Below, piece by piece: positions 39,001 through 51,000 of a DNA stretch of 64,000 bases. Every line of letters begins with the position of its first letter. Position 1 is the stretch's first letter. Both the position numbers and the translations under genes were made by a program. Origin of the DNA: Spisula solida (lineage: Eukaryota; Mollusca; Bivalvia; Venerida; Mactridae); NCBI GenBank assembly GCA_947247005.1, contig OX365947.1, forward strand, positions 34,242,760-34,306,759. The letters are read 5' to 3'. The notes under the pieces are model-generated. The model worked only from the letters and a program-made list of their open reading frames with translations, was not told the origin of the DNA and did not search any database.

Positions 39001-42000
39001 CAAATATAGACAATATTTCAGCTGTCAAATTATTCTAATAGAAGGTCGAGAATCATGTCAAAATCTCCGTACTATACCACATGTTTTCTTCTGGTAATAG
39101 GCTGCTATAGACAATTAAAACACAACCAACAGTTCCATCTATAGACACGTAGTGGAAACCAAGGTGTGCATGAATATGGCTCACCTGGGGTCAAAAACTA
39201 TGCCATATGGTTAAATCATAGAAAAAATCTAGTGTATGCAGTAGGAGCTGCATATTGAATTGGACATTTGTTTGTCTTGGGACAGAATGTTTATTTCAGG
39301 AAATCTAGATCTGTTTTCGTTAAGACTCGAACATGTAGTGCATGACCATTCGGTTATTATCCCTGCCTAATTGGCCAATGATTTCAGCTTTGAGGGAAAA
39401 GACAAAGTTTGTGTAATGCAAGGAATCCGGGCGCACTGCCCAAGCTCTTTTCGAATAGTCTGCTTGGTTTTTTAACGGCTCGGTATATAGCACAATACAT
39501 GCGCGTGCCTGGTGTATAGCACAATACATGCGCGTGCCCGGTGTATAGCACAATACATGCGTGTGCCCGGTGTATAGCACAATACATGTGCGTGCCCGGT
39601 GTATAGCACAATACATGCACGTACCCGGTGTATAGCACAATACATGTGCGTGCCCAGTGTATAGCACAATACATGTGCGTACCCAGTGTATAGCACAATA
39701 CATGCGCTACCCGGTGTATAGCACAATATATGCGCGTACCCGGTGTATAGCACAATACATGTGTGTGCCCGGTATATAGCACAATACATGCGCGTACCCG
39801 GTGTATAGCACAATACATGCGTGTGTCCGGTGTATAGCACAATACATGCGCGTACCCGGTGTATAGCACAATACATGCACATGCCCAGTGTATAGCACAA
39901 TACATGCGCGTACCCGGTGTATAGCACAATACATGTGCGTACCCAGTGTATAGCACAATACATGCGCCTACCCGGTGTATAGCACAATACATGCACATGC
40001 CCAGTGTATAGCACAATACATGCTCGTACCCGGTGTATAGCACAATACATGCGCGTACCCGGTATATAGCACAATACATGTGCGTACCCAGTGTATAGCA
40101 CAATACATGCGCCTACCCGGTGTATAGCACAATACATGCGCGTACCCGGTGTATAGCACAATACATGTGTGTGCCCGGTATATAGCACAATACATGCGCG
40201 AACCCGGTGTATAGCACAATACATGCGTGTGCCCGGTGTATAGCACAATACATGCGCGTACCCGGTGTATAGCACAATACATGCACATGCCCAGTGTATA
40301 GCACAATACATGCGCGTACCCGGTGTATAGCACAATACATGCGCGTACCCGGTGTATAGCACAATACATGTGAAATCACCTTTGGGTAACAATTTAGTTC
40401 ATCTCTAGTTGGGTGGGAAACACTGAAAAGCGTTTCTGAAATTTCCAGTGCCGGGCTAAGATTCGAACCAGGGACCTCGGGATTGGTAGTCAAGAACGCT
40501 TACCACTCGGCCACCACTGGTCCAGGTTCGAATATTGGTCAATGTACACATTGATATAGGGCTAGTCCTCTCGTTGATATAAATGTTATCCTATATAGTG
40601 GCATATTGTTATAATTGTCTGTGTTAGCACATCATTATAATTATCCCTAATTGTGTATACATGTATATCTGTAATCTGTTTTGGTTTCTGGTAATACTCT
40701 ATAATTATACAGTAATATCAGATATATATCCTGTGGATATTGGGTGTGAATATTGGCTGTTGTTGTGATTATATCCCTGACAATTCTATCATCACAGTTA
40801 GTCTCTATGCATGCTTGTGTCTCTATATTTGTATGTCTATATAACATGCCGATGTACTTAATACTAGCATACTTGTGTTGTGTCGCATACATGGCGTGTT
40901 GTGTCGCATACATGGCATTTAGCAGAATTATCACATTTGTCACAATCATTTTCCCATGCTGCTTTGTTAACCAATATCAGTTACTCGCTAATAACCATTG
41001 TTACGAATGGATGGTGTTTTCTGTGTGGTTCTTTTATAGATTTCTAGAATATACCAATGTCTTTATTTTTGAACTGAGATATCTACAGTCAGTCAAAGTT
41101 GGTCAAACTGACATTGGGCATGGCTAGACTTTATTTCATTATAACAAACTATTCATTATAGAAAATATGATACTGGTGGTCATTATCATGTTTCAGTGTC
41201 TCAGTTGAAATTATAAATTAAAATATGATATCTGCAGTTTCATGAAGTCATTATTTAGTATTGGATTGACATTTCCGCATCATTGTCTAGCGGGATTGTG
41301 GTGGCATTCAAAGGTATTTTCAAACTATTTTGTATAATGATTATTGCTTTGTTACTGCAAACTGTGCATGTGTGAATGTGACAAGGTGTTGTCAGGCAAA
41401 ATCTACTTACCTAGATAAAGTGTCATATTGTTGTAGTAAGGATCTACAGGCTATATCTAGATATTGTGAACAACAAATTATTGTCTTCATAAGACATGTT
41501 GCAGTATGAGGGATCTGATCATCTATTGTGGAATACCCAGGTGAGCCTGGAATTGTTGTTTGCCAAAAACACATTAATATTGTAAAGGAAACCTCAATAA
41601 TAAGGCCACTTTTTGAACCCTTGAAAACTGGTCTTATTGGTAATTACTGAGTTGGACTTCAAACTAAGGTTACTTCTTCGTTTTAAGATTTCTTACAGCT
41701 AAAGCGGGGCAATATAGTCCTTTTGCTGTGGAAACTGGGTCATTCAGCTTGTTAGTAGGTCATCCCACTATACGGGCCTTTCAACGTTTTAATACTGTTA
41801 TTTAACTTTGAGACTTAAGGCTGCTATAACTATGTAGTTCAGCAGTTTTACTGTTGTTACTAGGTCATTCAGCGTAGGCATTCCGCCTTTTGGTTGCTGT
41901 ATCTTTTCTACTGGGTCATTCAGCTAGTTATAATTTATTATACTTTTCGACAGCTTGGACTTGGGCGGATCTGCGCTTGTTTAGTTGGGCATTGTGCTTT

Positions 42001-45000
42001 GTGTGTTTTTAATGTTTTCTGTGCTCGGCTGGTTAGGTTGAGTGCTGCCTTCCCTGTCTGACCTTATATACTCTTTTTGATAAAAGAGCAACACAGAATA
42101 TTGACTTGAAAAGTGTGTTCATCATTATACTCTCTCAAAATAAGTATTGGTGGTAAAAAGGTGTGAGCTTTAAGGAGTGAGGAGGACTGGCTGTTGTTTT
42201 CAGATGGCCATATTGTACAGAACTTAAGATTGCCTTTATGTAAGGGATTTATTGTGTACTAATTACCCTTCAGTTTGTACAAATACATTATCGTGTTTAT
42301 CATGTCTGTATATTTCATTGTTTTAAAATTGTCTCAGTATTATTCATGAGCACTGTTCTAATGTGCCTGGGAAATCAGAGACTTTTACTACACATAATTA
42401 TGATCTTATTCCCGCCTCAAATTTCGGGTGCATATAGATTTGCGCCTGATCAACCAGAGATAGCGGACCAGGCGGATAGGCAATTATCAATCACGTGATG
42501 GCCATAAGCAGCTGCAAATAGGCTCATTTTTGTTACTATATATAGTAACAAGTGTATTAATATGCTATAATTAATAAGACAGATTTGTGCACTTTAACAA
42601 CTCGCTTCCAAAAATAGGGATACATTTGTGTGCTTATGTGTATACCATATGAAAGAATAATCATTTAATTTTGTGTAACAAACAAGAACAGATTTGTGAT
42701 GCTCGGGTGTAAATTGTGTATGCATCACTTTTTTTTTAAAAAGACCAGTGTATTTTCACCAGTGTTTAGGTTCGTTAGTCATAGACCTTTTTATCTCCCC
42801 TAACCATTGCTAATATTGTGTTCAATAGTTTGATCAGAACGTTACTATTTGTAGTGATATGTTAAAAAACCTTCATAATATAAATGGGTGTAAAGTTTGG
42901 GTTGGTAGGGGGTTTCTGGATAGTATAGGGGTCTAGAGGGGGCATAACATGACGGTTTCTGTGGGGGCATATGAGTTTTACAAACATCTCTTGTTTATGA
43001 TTGAACTTGTGTATATTTTCAGTGCGTCCAAGATTGCTAAGAAACAAGAAAAGAAAGAGAAACGTAAACAGAGAAGGAAGGAAACAACATCAACCAGTGA
43101 ATACATTGATGATGGTATGTTCTTCTTACACCGGTCAATGTATCAGTAATGTTAACACATGTCAGACTTCCAGAGACCTGGCCCCCATCTACCGAAGCAT
43201 CTCAAATCACTGCTCAAATGTTTGCTCAAATCAGATCTTGAAGTTAAGATTAAACTGAAGTTCAAGCTCCTAAATTTTACTATTTTATAGGCAACATACC
43301 CATTATTTTAAGACAAAATGACCCTTCTTACCAAAATCTTGAGGGTCAAAATGTAGCTTTTTGTTAATTTCAAGGCTCAAAACCCCCTACTCCTGAGTCA
43401 AATGAAACCCTTGTATAGTTACATGGCTGAATGTATGAAATGATGGTTGGATGTATGGCTTGAAACAATGACGACAGTTAATACAATCTATCATCTATAT
43501 CACATTCCTACAGTGTAATTATACACATATTAACTTCACTCATGAAATTATGAGGCATTTATGCATCTGTAACTATTGGAAAATGGTACTGTAATTATGT
43601 CTGTAAATCTGTCTAATATCCGCATTCAATGAGTGCATTATATTATTGTGATCATAATATCATGCACTTAGCACTGTCCTGTAAAAGCAGTTATTTTAGT
43701 AGGCATAAATGTTGATGAATTTTGGTACTGATATAAACTGTTTGACCATGAATGGATTTTAAAAGAAATACACCCAGAAAGCAGGGGTGTCAATTTTCCT
43801 GATTTATTTGGAATTTCGGATTGATCATTCATGAAAGAGCAATGGCTTCTGACCAAAATAAAAGTTATTTGATGAAAATATCTCAAGAAATGGCGCAGTT
43901 ATGGTAAATTTAATCTGCTCTGAAGGATTTTCTTTGATACAAACTGAGTTAATTATGGAAACAATTTTAACAATGTCATTGATGGCCTCTTGTTTGGCAT
44001 AAATGTCGGCAGCATACGATTTTCCTGATTTTGAATTTGGCCCTGTTGACACCCCTGAGAAAGAAAATTATCATGCGCCATTAAAAAATCCATGAAAATT
44101 GGTCCCCCACAAATAAAGTTATGCCCTGAAGTGCTTCAGTATTGATGGTATGTTAAGTTATCCTGCTGAAGTTCTTCAATATTTAAGGTACGCTAAGCTT
44201 ATCCTAAAGTTCTTCAGTATTGAGGGTATGTTCAGTTATTCTGCTGAAGTTCTTCAGTATTGAAGGTATGTTAAGCTTATCTCGAAGTTCTTCAGTATTG
44301 AAGGTATGTTCAGTTATTCTGCTGAAGTTCTTCAGTATTGAAGGCATGTTCAGTTATTCTGCTGAAGTTCTTCAGTATTGAAGGTATGTTAAGCTCATCC
44401 CGAAGTTCTTCAGTATTGAAGGTATGTTCAGTATGTGCTGAGACATACATTAAAGGTTTAAAACTCTTCTAGTTTGGAGGTTATATTGTAGATGCTGATG
44501 ATGTGATAACTGATGGTGCTAGTGCTATGGCATTTATAGCAGATATGGAGAGCGAAGAGACCAGTTTACCCAATATCAAAGATACAACCCTTCTCAATAA
44601 TAAGAAGGATTTTACTGATGCACAAAAGGTAAGTTTTTGTTTCCATGGTAACCAGCTTGATGGATGAGTTAAATATTGATTTAAGTACAACTGTTACAGA
44701 GGCAGATCAGTTCATAATGGCTGTTCCAGGAAGTCTACATTGGAGCAACAGTTTAATAATATTGGCTCGAACAACAAAATTGACCTACCAAGGTAACTTT
44801 AATCAGTTTTACCTCTGACCTCTTATGAGTCATTGTTATGTAACTCCTGTCCATAGTATACAGTTGGAGTTATAAAGGTTACTATTAGTTACATGGTCAT
44901 CTAGTGATTGGGCCATTTTATCAAGCACTTACAGAAATCTTAAAGTGAAGCACACACTTGAATTATTTATAATTATGCCCCCTTTGATGAGGGGGTATAT

Positions 45001-48000
45001 TGCTTTGCACATGTCGGTCGGTCGGTCGTATAAAATGGTTTCCGTTCAATAACTGCCATGGGGGGCATACATGTTTTACAAACATCTCTTGTTCTTTAAA
45101 AATTTCTTTGGAGATAGAATTTGTAGGAGTTCATTAACTTAAAACACAATTGATATTGCACATCCCTTTACCAAAATTACTTGAGTACTTGAGCGCTTAA
45201 GAACTACAAAGATTTTAATTTGAGTGTGGTTTTCTGTAAGTGCTTTGATAAAACAGTAGCCGGGTACAGGATGATACCTTACTATGTTGTGCTGTACGCA
45301 TCTGTAGATATATCATGTAGAATGGGAGATAAGGAAAGAAACTCTTTGTGTTTCAATTTCAAAATATTTTCAGCCTTCAAAATCTAAGAAATCTAAGAAG
45401 AAGACGAAGGATAAAAGCAAACAGATACTGACCCTGGAAGTGAACTTCTCAGATAGAAAGGAGGAAACTTTATTGAATGAGAATTCTGTGTTTAGTGACG
45501 ATGAGAAGGAGAACAGGAAGTAAGTATTATTGCTTTCTCTTGTAATTACCAGAAGCCTGTTGTCTAACTAAAGTGCTACCGAGCACTCAATAACACCAGT
45601 AGTAATGTGAGAATACAAATGAACAGTATTATATTCAGCTGGGTACTGTTTTACTAACCTTACATAAATGTCACGTAAATCTGCGTATACATAAATTATT
45701 TGTCTTACTATATTTGTCGATTTAACTAATCGATTGCAGGTTGTTGCATATAGTTACTTAAAAATATTGAATATATATTGAACGTAGGGCCTGCCACAAA
45801 ATCACCAATTTTTGGGAACTAGAATAAACAAATATACATAAATGTTTGATAATTTTTTACCCAATAGACAATTTATTTTACGTTACTGAATAACAGTGTG
45901 TGTCAATTTCTCCTCACTTCATATTAAATTTTGTTATCTTAGGGTCACTTTCACTATGCATAGAAATATTCCCAAACTTTCGACTGAAAATGAGAACAAA
46001 TATCTTAGTAAAAAGCATTTGCGCAGATATTATCGACATACACAATATTTACAGAAAACTTATGCTGGCTTAAATGCTTTGATAAAACAGTAGCCTGGTT
46101 TATGGTGTGTATGTATGAGTAATTCCTTTATTCATGTTTCAGAACGGAAGCAACACATAACCCATTCAGTGTTCCCAGTGGATTAAAGTCAGAGATTTCA
46201 AAGTTTGAGAAATCGTTTGCTGCATCAGCCAAACAGCAAACCACAATGAAACCGGACGAAGTCACGGAAAACTTGTTCTCGTATGTACACACTGAGTTTG
46301 TATTCTATGGTTTAATGGTACATGTAATATACATTCAGTACGAAAAGTACACACTCTTACAGAAAGTACTCAGAATGTAATGTATGAGTATCTCCAGGGG
46401 TCATACGATTCCGTAATAATCTGGAAATCCAGATTTTTCTGCACTGGGAAGAATGAACTTTTCTACAGAAAATAAAAGTAAATTGATGAAATTCAAAGTA
46501 TTAACAAAGTTATGGTCATTTGAAGTTTTTAAAGCTGAATTTAACAATAGAACAATGTTTGAAGCAGTGTTTTGGTGTAGGAATGTGTGCAAAATTGCAA
46601 TCGAAACAGACTTGCGTCTTATTTTCAGGATTTGGTATTATGCCTTAGTAGGACCCCATGTATTTCTGACTGCTTTGAGTTATAACAGCTTCTTGTGTCA
46701 AATAATGAATACTGATCTCAGACAAATACGGTACAATCCCAGACCAAGACATATCACAAGTTAACCAGTGCCAGCGGTCAGACAAATAGGGTTCTATCCC
46801 AGACCATGACATACCTCCGAAGTTGTATTTCTCCCTTGCTTGTTACTCAGTGTATTAGATATAGGACTGGTATCTCAGTGTCAGGATAGATAAATTTGGA
46901 TGATAATCTAACCGTTAATTTATGATTGGTCAGCCTTATTCATATTTTTCTTTCCTTTCCAGATATTTTGTTGAGATTTTAAAAGCTAATGGACCATTGG
47001 CTATAAGTGATGCTCGTGTACAACAGGAATTAGAAGTGTTTCCACCTGAAGCTATTGACAAAATCAAACAAGTTGGTGGTCTAGGTGACTTTTTAAAGCA
47101 ATCATTGAAGTTTGCAGTGATAGACGACATTATTTCACTGATGTCAGACGCTAAACATGCTCGTGAAATTGCTTTAACTTTAAGACAAGAACGTCAGACA
47201 TCTAGTGCTGAACCTTCTGTTCATAATGCTTGGAAAACTGTGGGAAAAACTGTAAATAATATTGATAGTTTGAGTGAAAGTGTAACTATGACAACAAGTG
47301 ATGCTTTTCCTTCTGTAACAATTACATCTACCATTTCTGTTACATCCGCTTCAAGTTTATCTAGTGTTGCAACTGTAGTAACTTGTAGTGTGACAAATGT
47401 TTCTATATCTTGTCCAACTCCATCAGATTCATTGGGAAATATCTCATCATATTATTCTACATCACAAATGAAGCCACCGATGCTACCAATGCATTGGTCA
47501 GAAGGTGTCGGCTCTTTCAGTGCTGGAAATTCTGTGAAACAATCTGAGGCATCGAGTTTGAATACGTTAGATTCTATTGATGATTATCCGCTAGAAGAAA
47601 TTACCAATAAGAGTAAGAAAACTCTATTAGACGACATTGATGATTTTGACAGGATCAGTGACAGTAGTAGTGATATTAGAGAGAATTCGGAATATAGCGG
47701 ATACAGTAAAACTAGTTCTAGACTGGATCAGAAGATTGGTGTAGATACAGGTACTAGGGATAGTAGCAGTAGAAGTAGTACCAAGTCAGATCTTAGTGAC
47801 ATCAGTAGTAAGAATGAGTTGCCGGACATTATGCCAAAACCACTGAAACCTCTTGGTACCATTGGTGGCGGAAGTGGGAGTTTGTTTGGACATGTTGGGG
47901 CAAGAAAATCTTCTCCTAGGTGGGACAAATTAGAAACTGACTTTGAGTCTTCTTGGAGTCAAGTAAGTAAAGAAGAGTACCACGAGGATGGGAATGTTGA

Positions 48001-51000
48001 AAGTGTTAGCAAAGAAGTGAAAAGAGTAGGGGAAGAGTTTGTTAGAAAGTCGGATGAAACATTTGTGTGTGAACTCGCTGAATCTGTTGTGGATAAATTA
48101 TATGAAGGAAAGACAGTTACAGCTGATGAAAGACAGGCTACGTTGAACAAAGTGTCAGCTGATATATGGAAGGACTTTGAACGAAGTGCTGAAGCAGGAA
48201 AGAAAGGTGGGAGCAGCTTGTGGGCTGATACTCCTGCTGGTTCAGAAAGTAACAGTAATATGGGACAATATGCTACAGATTTTATGAAGCGACACTATAA
48301 ACAAGTGGAACAGACTAGTGCTTCTCCATCATTTAATGGGAATGATAGTTTGCCTCAAAAACCTTTAGTTAATGATAGTTTTACTTCTCGTTCCAATAAT
48401 AGTGGTTTTAATTCTTCGGCATCGCCATGGCCGCCTAATGAAAAGACAGATGTACGCGGTGCAGCTCTCGGACAAGCAACAAATTCAAGTTTTGGATATT
48501 CTCTTTTTTCAGGTCCATCGTTAGGATTTGATTCGTTTAATAGTAATTCTAGTGTACCCTCTCAACCTATTAGATTTCCACATCAAAACTTTGTGCGTCC
48601 CCCTGTGACAGTGTCCTCGTACTACCAAAGTGTGCCACCCCTGCAGGTCCCTTTCAGACCCCCTGCCCCTCCCCGCATGCCTATACCACCTCCAGTCGGG
48701 GTGCCATTTCCACCAAAGACAATTCATGTTGAGAAAAGAGAGAGTGAATGCCAGACCCATATAGAGTTAAGTGATGTTTGCACTATGACAGACACATATG
48801 AACCCTACAAACAGGAGTACCTACAGTTGAAGGATAGTCATGATAAAGCTATGAGGATTATTGCTGATACAAAAACTCTCCGTGAAAAATGGACTCAAGA
48901 CATCAAGGCAAAAGAACAACAAATAATGGTATGTTTTTCGTCTTTATCAATTTGCATATTTGTAGAAGAAGTTGACAATAGAAGATGGCCATAAAGCAAT
49001 ATCCGTATATAATTAACACATGTTTGCTCACCTGAGTACAACTCAAGATTGTGCTTGAGATAAGCTTTTAGGATCATTGAACATCTCTCAAACATGATAC
49101 AATACAAGATTGCAACTTTGGATAAATCTTTATAAAACTTGTCACAATGTTTGTCTCTATTTAATGTAGGCAGAGTTTGTTACTGGGTCATCTGGGGTCA
49201 AACACTAGGTATCGTCACAATAAAATCTTTTTAACACTGCAGAGGTCACAATTTATTCTTTAAACTTATCATTACGAAACCTGGTCACAATCAGTCAGTG
49301 ATTTTTCTTGAACAAATTGAAACAGCCTGTGTCCATAAAATTGGGAAATGTTAGTGTGGCAGTTTGCGAAATTGGGATTTATTAAAAAAGATTGTTTAGT
49401 TAAAATTGTTCATATTTTTAGCTCACCTGTCACAAAGTGACAGAGTGAGCTTTTGTGATCACTCTTCGTCCGTCGTCCGTCGTCCGTCGTCAGTCGTCCG
49501 TCGTCAGTCCGTCCGTCCGTCCGTCAACAATTTGCTTGTGTAGACATTAGAGGTCACAATTTTGACTTAATCTTTATGAAACTTGGTCTCAATGATCATC
49601 TCAACAAAATCTAGGTCAAGTTCGATATTGGGTCATTCGGGGTCAAAAACTAGGTCACAAGGTCAAATCATAGAAAAACCTTGTGTAGTCACTAGAGGTC
49701 ACAATTTTGACCTAATCTTTATAAAACTTAGTCACAATGATTATCACAACAAAATCTAGGTCAAGTTCGATATTGGGTCATCCGGGGTCAAAAACTAGGT
49801 CACAAGGTCTAATCATAAAAAAACCTTGTGTAGACACTAGAGGTCACAATTTTGACTTAATCTTTATGAAACTTGGTCTCAATGATCATCTCAACAAAAT
49901 CTAGGTCAAGTTCGATATTGGGTCATTCGGGGTCAAAAACTAGGTCACAAGGTCAAATCATAGAAAAACCTTGTGTAGTCACTAGAGGTCACAATTTTGA
50001 CTTAATCTTTATGAAACTTGGTCACAATGATCATCTCAACAAAATCTAGGTCAAGTTCGATATTGGGTCATCCGGGGTCAAAAACTAGGTCACAAGGGCA
50101 AATCATAGAAAAACCTTGTGTAGTCACTAGAGGTCACAATTTTGACTTAATCGATATGAAACTTGGTCACAATGATGATCACAACAAAATCTAGGTCAAG
50201 TTCGATATTGGGTCATCCGTGGTCAAAAACTAGGTCACAAGGTCAAATCATAGAAAAACCTTGTGTAGACACTGGAGGTCACAATTTTGACTTAATCTTT
50301 ATGAAACTTGGTCACAATGATCATCTCAACAAAATCTAGGTCAAGTTCGATATTGGGTCATCTGGGGTCAAAAACTAGGTCACAAGGTCAAATCATAGAA
50401 AAACCTTGTGTAGTCACTAGAGGTCACAATTTTGACCTAATCTTTATGAAACTTGGTCACAACGATCATCACGACAAAATCTAGGTCAAGTTCGATATTG
50501 GGTCATCCGGGGTCAAAAACTAGGTCACAAGGTCAAATCATAGAAAAATCTTGTGTAGTCACTAGAGGTCACAATTTTGACCTAATCTTTATGAAACTTG
50601 GTCACAATGATCATCACAACAAAATCTAGGCCAAATGAGATATTGCGTCATATGGGGCCAAGAACTAGGTCACTAGGTCAAATCACAGGTCTTGCATGTA
50701 CTGCTATAACAGGTGAGCGACCTAGGGCCCTTTGGGCCCTCTTGTTTAGCTCACCTGTCACAAAGTGACAGAGTGAGCTTTTGTGATCACTCTTCGTCCG
50801 TCGTCAGTCCGTCCGTCGTCCGTCCGTCAACAATTGGCTTGTGTAGACACTAGAGGTCACAATCTTAGCCTAATCTTTATGAAACTTGGTAACAATGATC
50901 ATGTCAACAAAATCTAGGCCAAGTTCGATATTGGGTCATCTGGGGTCAAAAACTAGGTCACCAGGTCAAATCATAGAAAAAAATTGTGTAGGCAATAGAG

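Larger units (their letters stand above)
34645..43022 (+). other. TTC3 intron 22 (8.4 kb), repeat-rich
   Basis: The longest intron of the gene. It contains a SINE fragment, an inverted-repeat element of ~740 bp, a CTGTAAACC-type MITE, a 70-bp satellite, and the SINE-derived 29-bp array. Between 40527 and 42940 I see AT-rich DNA with a short CATACATGGC duplication (40880-40920) and no gene. None of the long open frames here is coding; the ones at 39.3-40.5 kb are products of the 29-bp periodicity. Confidence 0.75.

Noticed and set aside
39482..40371. CRISPR array (29-bp direct repeats)
   Set aside because: There are no spacers; units abut directly, vary in sequence, and lie in an intron of an animal gene.
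39320..40493. Several long minus-strand open frames (up to 306 codons) with a Cys/Tyr/His repeat
   Set aside because: They are produced by a 29-bp tandem repeat lacking stops; three overlapping frames have the same content. The unit derives from a non-coding SINE core and lies in an intron of TTC3.
44461..44491. Exon 24 beginning at the first acceptor (TTTGGAGGTTATATT...)
   Set aside because: It is open, but it joins exon 23 (phase 1) out of frame. The next AG at 44491 joins in frame.
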